The translations under genes were made by a program, and so were the position numbers. Source: UBA1181 sp963648205 (GTDB taxonomy: Bacteria > Bacteroidota > Bacteroidia > Bacteroidales > Paludibacteraceae). Taken from it: a stretch of DNA of 50,752 nt. Shown here in pieces: positions 17,000 to 26,065 of the stretch; position 1 is the first letter of the stretch, and each line of letters starts with the position of its first letter. Below the pieces are notes generated by a model, which had not been told where the DNA came from, ran no database searches, and saw only the letters and a program-made list of their open reading frames with translations. The DNA is taken from the NCBI GenBank assembly GCA_963648205.1, contig CAVJCT010000073.1, positions 1 to 50,752 on the forward strand, given 5' to 3'.

Positions 17000-17776
17000 A
17001 TGAAGAAATACATTTTAAACATGAGTGTCGTCTCAAACGAGCGTTTAGGCGACAAGCATATTTTGATGAAGCTGACAGACGAGTCGCCTTTGCCCGAGAT
17101 GCGTCCAGGCCAGTTTGTCGAGGTCAAGGTAGACCATTCTGAGAAGACCTTCTTGCGTCGTCCGATCTCCATCCATTATGTGGACAGAGAGAAGAACGAG
17201 TTGTGGCTTCTCATCCAGTTGGTGGGCGACGGAACCAAGCAGTTGGCTGAGGTGAAACAAGGAGAAAAGGTGAACATCGTTCTTCCGTTAGGCAATGGAT
17301 TTTCCGCACCTAAAGAGGGTCAGAAATCACTCTTGCTCGTGGGCGGAGGTGTCGGCATCGCCCCTTTGTTACTGTTGGGAACGCAGTTGAAAGCGCAAGG
17401 CTATGAGCCTACTTTCCTCTTAGGAGCCAGATCAGCAAAAGACCTTATCAACCTTGCGAACTATCAGCAAGTCGGACGAGTACTCATCACGACGGAAGAC
17501 GGAACGACTGGCGAAAAAGGTTTTGTAACCAACCACTCCGCTTTAACGCAAGAGCATTTCGACAAAATCTACACTTGCGGACCAACACCGATGATGAAGG
17601 CGGTGGCAACCTTCGCTAGCAAAAACAAGATCGACTGCGAAGTGTCGTTAGAGAATAAGATGGCATGCGGATTAGGAGCCTGCCTCTGCTGCGTAACAGA
17701 GACCAAAGCAGGACACAAATGCGTATGCTCAGACGGACCAGTATTTAACATAAAAGATTTGACATGGCAGATTTAA
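17000..17776 (+). CDS. pyrK: Dihydroorotate dehydrogenase B, electron transfer subunit
   Basis: A 258-residue PyrK. It passes electrons from dihydroorotate oxidation (PyrD, FMN) through FAD and a [2Fe-2S] cluster to NAD+. Visible features: the FAD-binding RRPISIH motif near residue 53, the NAD-binding GGGVGIAPLLLL near 115, and the cluster ligands C223, C228, C231 and C243 (spacing C-x4-C-x2-C-x11-C). It overlaps pyrD by 13 bases, so the two subunits are translationally coupled. Confidence 0.96.
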   Translation: MKKYILNMSVVSNERLGDKHILMKLTDESPLPEMRPGQFVEVKVDHSEKTFLRRPISIHYVDREKNELWLLIQLVGDGTKQLAEVKQGEKVNIVLPLGNGFSAPKEGQKSLLLVGGGVGIAPLLLLGTQLKAQGYEPTFLLGARSAKDLINLANYQQVGRVLITTEDGTTGEKGFVTNHSALTQEHFDKIYTCGPTPMMKAVATFASKNKIDCEVSLENKMACGLGACLCCVTETKAGHKCVCSDGPVFNIKDLTWQI

Positions 17777-18675
17777 GCGTTAACATAGGAAACTTGCAGT
17801 TGAAGAATCCCGTAATGACTGCATCTGGAACATTCGGTTACGGAACAGAATATGCGGATTTCATCGATTTGAGCAAGATCGGCGGAGTCATCGTCAAAGG
17901 CACAACGTTGAATCACCGCGAAGGAAACCCTTACCCTCGTATGGCAGAGACCCCTTCAGGCATGCTCAACTGCGTAGGTTTGCAGAACAAGGGCGTCGAC
18001 TATTTCATCGAACATATCTACCCTGAAATCAAAGATTATCAGACGAATATGATCGTCAATGTTTCAGGTGCAAGCATAGAAGACTATATCGAGACGGCAG
18101 CCAAAATCAGTGAGTTGGAGAAAATCCCAGCCATCGAGTTGAACATCTCTTGTCCGAATGTGAAACAAGGTGGAATGGCATTTGGAACGACCTGTACGGG
18201 TGTTGAGAGTGTCGTTTCTGCCGTCAGAAAAGCATATAGCAAAACCTTGATTGTCAAGTTGTCTCCTAACGTGACCAACATCGCCGAGATAGCACAAGCA
18301 GCCGAGGCAAGCGGAGCAGACAGCGTTTCACTCATCAACACCTTGATGGGAATGGCAATCGATGCCGAGAAAATGAGACCACTTTTGTCTACTATAACTG
18401 GCGGATTGTCAGGACCTTGTGTTAAACCAGTTGCTTTGAGAATGGTTTGGCAGGTGGCTAAAGCCGTAAAAATTCCAGTTGTCGGATTGGGCGGAATCAT
18501 GAATGCGACCGATGCCATCGAGTTCTTCTTAGCAGGAGCAACAGCCATCGAGATTGGTACTGCCAATTTCATCGACCCAAGCGTTACCGTCAAGGTGTCA
18601 GAGGGCATCAACGACTATTTGGAGCGTCATGGTTTCAAATCCGTCAAAGAGATTATCGGTGCTTTAAAAGTGTAA
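17764..18675 (+). CDS. pyrD: Dihydroorotate dehydrogenase B, catalytic subunit
   Basis: A 303-residue class 1B dihydroorotate dehydrogenase, the fourth step of pyrimidine synthesis, cytosolic. The active-site base is C130 in NISCPNVKQGG, which marks class 1B (class 2 enzymes have serine). The FMN phosphate-binding glycine motifs GLGGIMNATDAIEF and IGTANF are present. Its start overlaps pyrK, and together they form the heterotetramer. Confidence 0.97.
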   Translation: MADLSVNIGNLQLKNPVMTASGTFGYGTEYADFIDLSKIGGVIVKGTTLNHREGNPYPRMAETPSGMLNCVGLQNKGVDYFIEHIYPEIKDYQTNMIVNVSGASIEDYIETAAKISELEKIPAIELNISCPNVKQGGMAFGTTCTGVESVVSAVRKAYSKTLIVKLSPNVTNIAEIAQAAEASGADSVSLINTLMGMAIDAEKMRPLLSTITGGLSGPCVKPVALRMVWQVAKAVKIPVVGLGGIMNATDAIEFFLAGATAIEIGTANFIDPSVTVKVSEGINDYLERHGFKSVKEIIGALKV

Positions 18676-18701
18676 AAATGTAACGAAAAAAAGGAGACAG
18701 A

Positions 18702-19259
18702 GTGAGAAAACGATACATTATATATGCAACCATTATCATAGTCGCAATCGCATGCGTCTCTTTCTTCCTATACAAAAATTTAGGTAGTCTTACTTCCGAA
18801 CGCAACATCGTAGTTGCCAAGACGACCCCCATCGAGGTGGCAGGTGTCGAGAAAAGTAAGATTAACTTCTCTCCCATCATATCAGCGACGCTTTATTCCG
18901 ATCTGAAAGATAAAGCGTTGCCGATTTCTTTTTTTGTGCAAGTCTACATTTCTAAGAATATAGAAAAAGCAGACACCCTCTACGCCGGCTTTGAAAGTCA
19001 AGGAGAGCGAATAGTAACCCCTCTGACAGAGGAGAAAATCTGCGGAGAGACTGAAAATGGCACTCTCTACGAATATCTTTTCAGTTACGAGACCTCCCAA
19101 TTATCCGAGAAGAAGAGAGTGGGCGTCAAATTGGACATTCTCTCATTTCTGAAGCAACTGCCCAATCAGATTGAGCCCAACATGCTGTTTGTTGGCGATA
19201 AAGAAGATGCGGAGAAATTCGAGTTGTTAGGTCTCTACTACGAAGAGAATCAACCCTAA
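18702..19259 (+). CDS. Membrane-anchored hypothetical protein
   Basis: A 185-residue protein starting at GTG 18702, preceded by AAGGAG at 18690-18695, an uncommon Shine-Dalgarno match for this genome; no ATG is available before residue about 165. Residues 5-24 form a membrane helix (a weak lipobox-like AIAC lies inside), and the remainder is predicted extracytoplasmic. I recognise no family. It starts 26 bases after pyrD and may share its transcript. Confidence 0.7.
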   Translation: MRKRYIIYATIIIVAIACVSFFLYKNLGSLTSERNIVVAKTTPIEVAGVEKSKINFSPIISATLYSDLKDKALPISFFVQVYISKNIEKADTLYAGFESQGERIVTPLTEEKICGETENGTLYEYLFSYETSQLSEKKRVGVKLDILSFLKQLPNQIEPNMLFVGDKEDAEKFELLGLYYEENQP

Positions 19260-19304
19260 TTGACGAAGCAGAAAGAAGTATAAAAATCTGAGAATTAGAT
19301 AGAT

Positions 19305-19931
19305 ATGATAAAAAATATTTTGTTCGACTTAGGCGGAGTTTTAATCGACTGTGATTTGCAAGCAGCCTGCGACAGTTTTCGAAAATTAGGATTGGAGAAC
19401 ATTTCCGATTTTCTGAATCTCTACTGTCAAAATGGTTTTTTCTATGGTATCGAAAGTGGAGAATACACCCGTGCGCAATTCAATGACAGAGTCAGAGAAG
19501 AGATTGGCAAATATGTATCCGACGAAGCCATCGACGCAGCGTGGAAAGCCATCATCAAAGGGGTGAACTTGGAGAAACTGCATTGGATTGAGAAAAATCG
19601 TCAGAACTACAAGTTTTACCTGCTCAGCAACTTGAACCCCTACATTTTCGAGTGGGCTGAGACAGAAGCCTTCTCTGCCGACAAAAAGCCATTGCACTGC
19701 TATTTCGACAAAATGTACATCTCCTATCTCATCAAAATGACCAAGCCCAACCACGACATTTTCAATTACGTACTGTCCGACGCGGGCATCAAAGCCGAAG
19801 AGACCCTCTACATCGACGATGGCACTAAAAACATCCAAAGTGGCAAAGAGTTAGGATTCGCCACCTACCAGCCCCAAAACGGAGAAAACTGGATTTCTGC
19901 CGTTGAGGAAGAGATATGTAGACACAAATAA
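19305..19931 (+). CDS. HAD-superfamily hydrolase (YihX-like)
   Basis: A 208-residue haloacid dehalogenase-type hydrolase, probably a small-molecule phosphatase. Motif I is FDLGGVLID with nucleophile D8, motif II the LLSNLN serine (about 108), motif III the lysine in KMTKPNHDIF (about 147), and motif IV YIDDGTKN (about 171). Motif I has glycine at the usual DxD second acid position, as in the YihX group. Substrate unknown. It begins 45 bases after the hypothetical gene and is followed by a strong terminator. Confidence 0.88.
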   Translation: MIKNILFDLGGVLIDCDLQAACDSFRKLGLENISDFLNLYCQNGFFYGIESGEYTRAQFNDRVREEIGKYVSDEAIDAAWKAIIKGVNLEKLHWIEKNRQNYKFYLLSNLNPYIFEWAETEAFSADKKPLHCYFDKMYISYLIKMTKPNHDIFNYVLSDAGIKAEETLYIDDGTKNIQSGKELGFATYQPQNGENWISAVEEEICRHK

Positions 19932-20006
19932 TGAAAATTAGGATAAAGGGGCAACTCTATCCACTATCGGGGGATTGTATATAAATAATTATTTTTAGTC
20001 TAATAG

Positions 20007-20038
20007 TGCGAGTTTCAGCGACTCGCATTTTTATTTTT
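20007..20038 (+). terminator. Rho-independent terminator
   Basis: TGCGAGT (20007-20013) pairs with ACTCGCA (20021-20027) around a 7-base loop, followed by TTTTTATTTTT. It closes the transcript of the HAD hydrolase and upstream genes and separates them from the efflux operon. Confidence 0.85.
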
Positions 20039-20122
20039 GCGTTGATTGTTCTGCACAACAGTGAAGCAGGCGACAAAAAAGATAGATTAATGATAGAATA
20101 AAAAAACTTTTAATCTGAAAGT

Positions 20123-21316
20123 ATGAAAAATAAAATCATTTTGATTGTTGTCTTGGTCATCGTGGCCATCATCGCAATTTTCTTTCTTATTTTGAAGAAA
20201 GATCCTCCGCAAACGATTGTCGACACAGAGGCTGTGGAGTATGGTTCGCTCACCAACAGCGTAACTGCGACAGGTACTGTCGACCCAGTTACCGAGGTGG
20301 AAGTCGGTACGCAGGTTTCTGGTACGGTTAAGAAATTGTATGTCGACTACAACGACCGTGTAAAGAAAGGTCAGTTGTTGGCAGAGTTAGACCGTTCTAC
20401 CTTGACTTCAACGTTGAACGCAGCCAAGACCGACTACGAAATCGCTTTGAACGAGTTCAAATACTACGAGAAAGTCTACAACAGAAATAAGGCTCTTCAC
20501 GATAAGAGTTTGATCAGTGATTCTGAATTCGAAGAGGTTGAGTATCAATACGTTCGTGCCAAGAACTCTGTTACCAAGAGCAAGTACGAAGTAGAGAAAG
20601 CGACTACCAACTTAGGATATGCCACTATCTACTGCCCTATCGACGGTGTAGTCATCTCCGTAGAGGTTGAAGAGGGTCAGACCGTAACGGCAACTATGAC
20701 CACTCCTACCTTGTTCCAAATCGCTGAGAATCTGGAAGATATGGAGGTTGTAGCCGACATTGACGAGGCTGATATAGGTGATGTGAAAGAGGGTCAAGAA
20801 GTAACCTTCACCGTTGATGCCTACCCTAACGACCAGTTCACTGGAACCGTTCGTCAAGTGAGATTGCAAGCCACCACAACCTCAAACGTCGTAACCTACG
20901 AGGTGATTGTGGACGCTAAGAACCCAGACTTGAAGTTGAAGCCAGGATTGACTGCCAACATCTCTATCTACACCTTGAAATTAGACAGCGTAATCACAGT
21001 GCCTACCAAAGCATTGCGCTTCAAGATGGAAAAGCAGTTGTTACCACCAAACATGAAGGTTAAACCTTTGCAAGAGGCTGCAAGTCAATCAGTTTGGGTA
21101 GTTGTACAAGACTCTATCGCAGAGGAGAGAGCCATCGTTACAGGTGTCAACAACGGAACTCGCACACAAGTGCTTTCAGGCGTGAACGTTGGCGAGCGTG
21201 TCATTGTTTCATCTATCGAAACAGAGTCATTAGATCAGTCTGAGGTGAAGCAAGAAAGCGGAGAACAAAGTCCGTTTATGCCAAAGCACCCAGGACAAAA
21301 CAAGAAGAAGAAATAA
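20123..21316 (+). CDS. MacA-like periplasmic adaptor subunit
   Basis: A 397-residue membrane-fusion protein (HlyD/RND-MFP family). It has an N-terminal anchor helix (about 5-24), a biotinyl-lipoyl-like half at VEVGTQVSGTVKKLYVDYND (about 62-81), a coiled-coil hairpin (about 105-165), the second lipoyl half (CPIDGVVISVEVEEGQ) and a beta-barrel. It bridges the MacB-type permease to an outer-membrane channel such as TolC. It is the first gene of a three-gene operon, 12 bases before the ATPase. No TolC homologue lies in the window. Confidence 0.92.
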   Translation: MKNKIILIVVLVIVAIIAIFFLILKKDPPQTIVDTEAVEYGSLTNSVTATGTVDPVTEVEVGTQVSGTVKKLYVDYNDRVKKGQLLAELDRSTLTSTLNAAKTDYEIALNEFKYYEKVYNRNKALHDKSLISDSEFEEVEYQYVRAKNSVTKSKYEVEKATTNLGYATIYCPIDGVVISVEVEEGQTVTATMTTPTLFQIAENLEDMEVVADIDEADIGDVKEGQEVTFTVDAYPNDQFTGTVRQVRLQATTTSNVVTYEVIVDAKNPDLKLKPGLTANISIYTLKLDSVITVPTKALRFKMEKQLLPPNMKVKPLQEAASQSVWVVVQDSIAEERAIVTGVNNGTRTQVLSGVNVGERVIVSSIETESLDQSEVKQESGEQSPFMPKHPGQNKKKK

Positions 21317-21328
21317 AAACACACCGCT

Positions 21329-22105
21329 ATGCAGGACAACAAGCAAACCAATAGCAAGGATAACCGCAAGGTGATCATTGAACTCAAGGATGTCCGTCGT
21401 GATTTCCTTGTAGGAGACGAAGTTGTGCACGCATTGAGAGGAGTGTCGTTTGCCATCCACGAGGGAGAGTTCGTAACAATCATGGGTACGTCAGGATCTG
21501 GAAAGTCCACACTGCTGAACACATTAGGCTGTTTGGACACTCCGACCTCGGGAGAATATTACTTAGACGGTGTGGAAGTGCGCACGATGGGCAAGAACGA
21601 CCGTGCGTTGCTTCGTAACCGCAAGATCGGGTTCGTGTTCCAGAACTACAACCTGCTTGCCAAGACCACCTCTATCGAGAATGTCGAACTCCCATTGATG
21701 TACAATCCTAACGTGACGGCGCAAGAACGATACGATCGTGCGGTGAAGGCTCTGATGATGGTCGGTTTGGGCGAGCGTCTCAACCACAAATCCAACCAGA
21801 TGTCTGGAGGTCAGCAGCAGAGAGTCGCCATTGCCCGTGCCTTGGTGAACGACCCTGTCATCATCTTGGCAGATGAGGCAACAGGAAACTTGGACACACG
21901 CACCTCATTCGAGATTTTGGTGTTGTTCCAAGAGTTGCACGCCAAAGGAAGAACCATCATCTTCGTAACCCACAACCCCGAGTTGTCGCAGTACAGCAGT
22001 CGAAACATTGTCTTGCGAGATGGTCACGTCGTAGAAGACACCGTCAACAACAATATCTCGTCTGCCAAGGAGGCATTAGCCAATCTGCCAAAGACAGACG
22101 ATTAG
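21329..22105 (+). CDS. ABC transporter ATP-binding protein, MacB/LolD type
   Basis: A 258-residue ATPase. Walker A is GTSGSGKST (53-61), the Q-loop FVFQNYNLL about 102-110, the signature MSGGQQQRVAIARAL at 158-172, Walker B VIILADEATG at 177-186, and the switch histidine H215 in FVTHNPEL. It powers the FtsX-like permease encoded next, in a split version of MacB where nucleotide-binding and membrane domains are separate proteins. Likely substrates are antimicrobial peptides, siderophores or lipoproteins; the sequence does not decide. Confidence 0.94.
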   Translation: MQDNKQTNSKDNRKVIIELKDVRRDFLVGDEVVHALRGVSFAIHEGEFVTIMGTSGSGKSTLLNTLGCLDTPTSGEYYLDGVEVRTMGKNDRALLRNRKIGFVFQNYNLLAKTTSIENVELPLMYNPNVTAQERYDRAVKALMMVGLGERLNHKSNQMSGGQQQRVAIARALVNDPVIILADEATGNLDTRTSFEILVLFQELHAKGRTIIFVTHNPELSQYSSRNIVLRDGHVVEDTVNNNISSAKEALANLPKTDD

Positions 22106-22129
22106 TCGGGTATCAAAAAATAGAATAAA

Positions 22130-23359
22130 ATGAATCTTTCAAATCTATTCAAGATAGCATTAAAGGCCATCGGCAACAACAAGTTGAGGTCTTTTTTGAC
22201 GATGTTGGGAATCATCATCGGTGTTGCGTCTGTGATTGCCATGCTCGCCATCGGACAAGGATCCAAGAAGAGCATCCAAGAGCAGATCGCAGAGATGGGT
22301 TCTAACATGATTATGATCCACCCAGGAAACAACGACCGTGGAGCAGGAGGTGTCAGAATGAGCATGTCGGATATGCAAACGCTGAAGAATGCCGACTACA
22401 CCAGCATCGTGGAGAACTGCATGCGCTACATTTCATACGTATCACCAGTTTGTAGCAGTAGCGGTCAGTTGATCAACGGAAACAACAACTACCCTTCTTC
22501 TATGACGGGCATCTCACTCGACTATATGGAGATCCGAAAACTCTCAGTTTCAGAAGGTGAAATGTTCACTGCAGAGCATATTAAGTCATCCGCGAAAGTG
22601 TGCGTGATTGGTAAAACCATTGTCGACGAACTGTTTACCAACGGTGAAAATCCGATTGGAAAAGTGATTCGTTTGAACAAGATCCCGTTCACTGTCATTG
22701 GCGTTTTGACTGCCAAAGGATACAACAGTATGGGTCAAGACCAGGACGATGTCGTTCTCGCACCCTACACCACCGTGCAGAAACGTGTCTGCAACATCAC
22801 CTACTTGAACGGTATCTACTGCTCTGCCAAGTCTGAATCGCTCACCAGCAAGGCTATCGAAGACATCACCGCGCAACTCCGTCAAAACCATAAACTTAAG
22901 GATAGCGACGATGATGATTTCTCCATCCGTTCGCAAGAGGAGTTGAGTTCGATGATGACCTCGACCACCGATATGATGACCATTCTTTTGGCTTGTATCG
23001 CAGGTATCTCATTGGTTGTCGGTGGTATCGGAATTATGAACATTATGTATGTTTCCGTAACCGAACGTACCAAAGAGATTGGATTGAGAATGTCAGTGGG
23101 TGCAAGAGGCATTGATATCTTGTCTCAGTTCTTGATTGAGGCAGTGCTGATCAGTGTAACAGGCGGTATCATCGGTGTAATCATCGGTGTAGGCGCATCA
23201 TACGGATTGAAAATAATCCTTGGATGGCCTATCTACATTCAGGTATATTCAGTAGTGTTGTCATTCCTCGTTTGTACGCTGACAGGAATTTTCTTTGGAT
23301 GGTATCCTGCCAAACGTGCAGCGGAGTTAGACCCTATCGAAGCGATAAGATACGAATAA
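22130..23359 (+). CDS. MacB-like FtsX-family permease
   Basis: A 409-residue permease with the type VII ABC layout: an N-terminal membrane helix (about 17-45, LRSFLTMLGIIIGVASVIAM), a large periplasmic MacB_PCD domain (about 50-270), and three C-terminal helices (about 283-395). It ends with the usual PAKRAAELDPIEAIRYE. The family works by mechanotransmission rather than transport through the membrane. Its stop codon lies inside an 11-bp inverted repeat shared with the convergent gene. Confidence 0.94.
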   Translation: MNLSNLFKIALKAIGNNKLRSFLTMLGIIIGVASVIAMLAIGQGSKKSIQEQIAEMGSNMIMIHPGNNDRGAGGVRMSMSDMQTLKNADYTSIVENCMRYISYVSPVCSSSGQLINGNNNYPSSMTGISLDYMEIRKLSVSEGEMFTAEHIKSSAKVCVIGKTIVDELFTNGENPIGKVIRLNKIPFTVIGVLTAKGYNSMGQDQDDVVLAPYTTVQKRVCNITYLNGIYCSAKSESLTSKAIEDITAQLRQNHKLKDSDDDDFSIRSQEELSSMMTSTTDMMTILLACIAGISLVVGGIGIMNIMYVSVTERTKEIGLRMSVGARGIDILSQFLIEAVLISVTGGIIGVIIGVGASYGLKIILGWPIYIQVYSVVLSFLVCTLTGIFFGWYPAKRAAELDPIEAIRYE

Positions 23360-23377
23360 GGTGCGAACCTTATTCGT
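23352..23377. terminator. Bidirectional hairpin containing both stop codons
   Basis: ACGAATAAGGT (23352-23362) and ACCTTATTCGT (23367-23377) are perfect complements with a GCGA loop. The permease TAA and the TAA of the convergent 100-residue gene both lie in the arms, and both genes end in the same codons GAA TAA. There is no strong T-run. Confidence 0.6.
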
Positions 23378-23672
23378 TATCAAATTGGTACTCTAAATCG
23401 AGGATTTCTTCAACTTGAGCAGGCGTGATCGGCGTCTTCTTTGAGACTGCCTCTTGGATGAGAAGCACCATCTCACTGGTGTTGATTTCCAACTCATCAT
23501 CATCATTGCCCACCAACTCATCGAAAAATCCCTTCGACTCGTAATAATTCATCATCTCAGCGATTACGTCATCGACGATCTCTGCGGTGATGTTTTTTTT
23601 GTTCTCTTCAGAAAGATTAGAAAGAATAAAATCAATCAATTCTTTATCATCTCCAAAATAAATATCATCCAT
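23370..23672 (-). CDS. Small acidic hypothetical protein
   Basis: A 100-residue, strongly acidic protein (MDDIYFGDDKELIDFIL at its start) with no membrane segment. The hydrophobic-acidic pattern suggests a helical bundle. I do not recognise a family. It is convergent with the efflux operon, 10 bases away, and 60 bases downstream of endonuclease IV, so it could be co-transcribed with that gene or have its own promoter. Confidence 0.65.
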   Translation of the reverse strand: MDDIYFGDDKELIDFILSNLSEENKKNITAEIVDDVIAEMMNYYESKGFFDELVGNDDDELEINTSEMVLLIQEAVSKKTPITPAQVEEILDLEYQFDNE

Positions 23673-23732
23673 ACTCTTACGATTTTATATTATCAAACAT
23701 AAAAATTATTTTATTTACACTCAGTTTTCAGT

Positions 23733-24578
23733 TTACTCAGCAAAACCTTTCAACATCTGAATTTCGTCGGGCCAAAGAGCCTCATCTGGCGTTTCCAGAA
23801 TAAGCGGGATATTGTCGAAATGAGGGTTCTTCATCATCCATTCAAAAGCCGAAACACCAATTTCACCTTTACCAATATTCTCGTGTCGGTCGACCTTTGA
23901 GCCAACCCCTTTCTTAGAATCATTCAAATGAATGCCCTTAAGATATTGATATCCAATGACTTCATCAAACAGAGCGAACGTTTTCTCACACTGCTCCACC
24001 GTTGTCAAATCGTATCCCGCAGCAAAAGCATGGCAAGTATCAATGCAGATGCCCACCCGACTTTTATCCTCCACACGGTCGATGATGTATTTCAATTCTT
24101 CAAAACGATTTCCAACGTTACTGCCCTGACCTGCAGTATTTTCAATCACTGCACAGACACCCTTCGTCTTGTCTAAAGTGATGTTGATAGACTCGGCGAT
24201 ACGATCCAAACAAGCCTCAACAGAGATTTCTTTCAGATGAGAGCCAGGGTGAAAATTCAGCAGTTTCAAGCCTAATTGTTCGCAACGCTGCATCTCCTCT
24301 AAGAACGAACTGCGCGACTTCTCCAAGCCCTCTTCCGTGGGATGTCCTAAGTTGATGAGGTAACTATCGTGAGGAAGAATATGATCGGACGAGATACCCA
24401 CTTTAGCACAATTTTCCTTGAAGAGCGAGATGTTCTGCTCGGTAAGCGGAGCAGAGTGCCACTGACGTTGGTTCTTCGTAAAGAGGGCGAAAGCAGTAGC
24501 CCCGATAGCAGCGGCGTTGAGCGGTGCGTTTTGAACACCACCCGACGAACTCACATGCGCACCAATAAACTTATTCAT
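23733..24578 (-). CDS. nfo: Endonuclease IV
   Basis: A 281-residue AP endonuclease of base excision repair, cutting 5' of abasic sites with three metal ions. Recognisable metal-ligand regions are NFHPGSHL, AVIENTAGQGSNVG, GICIDTCHAFAAGYD, KGIHLNDSK, KVDRHENIGKG and LILETP. I start at ATG 24578 (MNKFIGAHVS), because family members begin M(K/N)(Y/F)IGAHVS; an ATG 4 codons upstream (24590) is an alternative, and the longer open frame to 24785 lacks conserved residues. It is divergent from the MetY-like gene. Confidence 0.93.
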   Translation of the reverse strand: MNKFIGAHVSSSGGVQNAPLNAAAIGATAFALFTKNQRQWHSAPLTEQNISLFKENCAKVGISSDHILPHDSYLINLGHPTEEGLEKSRSSFLEEMQRCEQLGLKLLNFHPGSHLKEISVEACLDRIAESINITLDKTKGVCAVIENTAGQGSNVGNRFEELKYIIDRVEDKSRVGICIDTCHAFAAGYDLTTVEQCEKTFALFDEVIGYQYLKGIHLNDSKKGVGSKVDRHENIGKGEIGVSAFEWMMKNPHFDNIPLILETPDEALWPDEIQMLKGFAE

Positions 24579-24723
24579 ATTATCAGACATATCATTGATT
24601 ACTAATTGATTAGGCGACACATCACCTAAAAACAAAGTTAAGAGAATTTTTCCATTTGAAAAAAAACGAATAGCCCTACTATTTTTTGTAAATTCGCACA
24701 AAATATACTTAATTGAAAGGTTA

Positions 24724-26022
24724 ATGGAAAATAAGAAAAAAGGATTAGGCACATTATGTGTGCAAGGTGGATGGACGCCAACCAACGGACAACCACGCGT
24801 TTTGCCAATTTACCAGTCTACAACATTCAAGTATGACACAAGCGAGCAGATGGCGAACCTCTTCGACTTGAAGGAGTCTGGCTATTTCTACACTCGTTTG
24901 CAAAACCCTACAAACGACACCGTAGCCAACAAGATCTGTCAGTTGGAAGGTGGTGTTGCTGCCATGTTGACTTCATCAGGACAAGCTGCTAACTTCTACG
25001 CAGTTTTCAATATCTGCGAGGCTGGCGACCACTTCGTTGCATCTTCTTGCATCTACGGAGGAACCTACAATCTCTTCTCTGTAACGATGAAGAAATTGGG
25101 TATCGACTGCACATTCGTTGACCCAGATGCTTCAGAGGAAGAAATTGCAAAAGCATTCCGTCCAAACACCAAAGCATTGTTCGGAGAGACAATCGCCAAC
25201 CCTGTATTGAGCGTTTTGGATATCGAGAAATTCGCACGTGTCGCTCACTCTCACGGTGTGCCTTTGATCGTTGATAACACCTTCCCTACTCCAATCAACT
25301 GTCGTCCATTCGACTTTGGTTGTGATATCGTAACCCACTCAACCACTAAATACATGGACGGACACGCAACCAACGTCGGAGGTTGTATCGTCGACAGTGG
25401 AAACTTCGATTGGGAGGCTCACAAAGACAAATTCCCTGGTTTGACAGAACCAGACGAGTCATACCACGGATTGGCTTACAGCAAAGCATTCGGCAAGGGC
25501 GCATACATCACAAAAGCAACTGCTCAGTTGATGCGTGACCTCGGTTCTATCCAAGCCCCTCAAAACGCATTCCTTTTGAACCTCGGTTTGGAGACACTCC
25601 ACGTTCGTATGCCTCGCCACTGCGAAAACGCACAGAAGGTAGCAGAATATTTGGAGAATCGTCCAGAGGTTGCTTGGGTGAACTTCCCTGGTTTGAAATC
25701 AAGCAAATATCACGAGTTGGCACAAAAGCAATTCAAGAACGGACAGTCTTGCGGTGTCGTAACCTTCGGACTCAAAGGTGGTCGCGAAACTGCCATCAAG
25801 TTTATGGACAGTCTTCGTTTGGCTTGCATCGTAACCCACGTTGCAGATGCTAGAACCTGCGTGTTGCACCCAGCATCACACACTCACAGACAGTTATCTG
25901 ACGAGCAGTTGTTGGCAGCAGGCGTTCGTCCTGACTTGATCCGCTTCTCTTGCGGTATCGAGGATGCAGAAGACATCATCGCAGATATTGAGCAAGCATT
26001 GGCTGTTGCATTCGGCAAATAA
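24724..26022 (+). CDS. O-acetylhomoserine sulfhydrylase-type PLP enzyme (first copy)
   Basis: A 432-residue Cys/Met-metabolism PLP enzyme, closest to O-acetylhomoserine aminocarboxypropyltransferase (MetY). It would make homocysteine, or methionine directly, from O-acetylhomoserine and a sulfur source. The PLP lysine is K209 in HSTTKYMDGH; the tyrosine/arginine site YTRLQNPTN (about 57-65) and IVDNTF are present, as is a C-terminal HPASHTHRQLS. A second enzyme of exactly the same length lies at 47981-49279, but the two sequences are clearly diverged, so they probably use different substrates or sulfur donors. The upstream region shared with nfo has a short inverted repeat. Confidence 0.88.
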   Translation: MENKKKGLGTLCVQGGWTPTNGQPRVLPIYQSTTFKYDTSEQMANLFDLKESGYFYTRLQNPTNDTVANKICQLEGGVAAMLTSSGQAANFYAVFNICEAGDHFVASSCIYGGTYNLFSVTMKKLGIDCTFVDPDASEEEIAKAFRPNTKALFGETIANPVLSVLDIEKFARVAHSHGVPLIVDNTFPTPINCRPFDFGCDIVTHSTTKYMDGHATNVGGCIVDSGNFDWEAHKDKFPGLTEPDESYHGLAYSKAFGKGAYITKATAQLMRDLGSIQAPQNAFLLNLGLETLHVRMPRHCENAQKVAEYLENRPEVAWVNFPGLKSSKYHELAQKQFKNGQSCGVVTFGLKGGRETAIKFMDSLRLACIVTHVADARTCVLHPASHTHRQLSDEQLLAAGVRPDLIRFSCGIEDAEDIIADIEQALAVAFGK

Positions 26023-26065
26023 GATATTTCCACAATTATTCACTTGTCCTTATTAAATTTTTACG

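Noticed and set aside
24579..24785. N-terminal extension of endonuclease IV
   Set aside because: The family begins at the residues encoded from 24578; the extension overlaps the divergent metY-like gene and its promoter.
26023..26065. Manganese riboswitch (yybP-ykoY) before mntP
   Set aside because: The gap is only 43 bases, too short for that structure.
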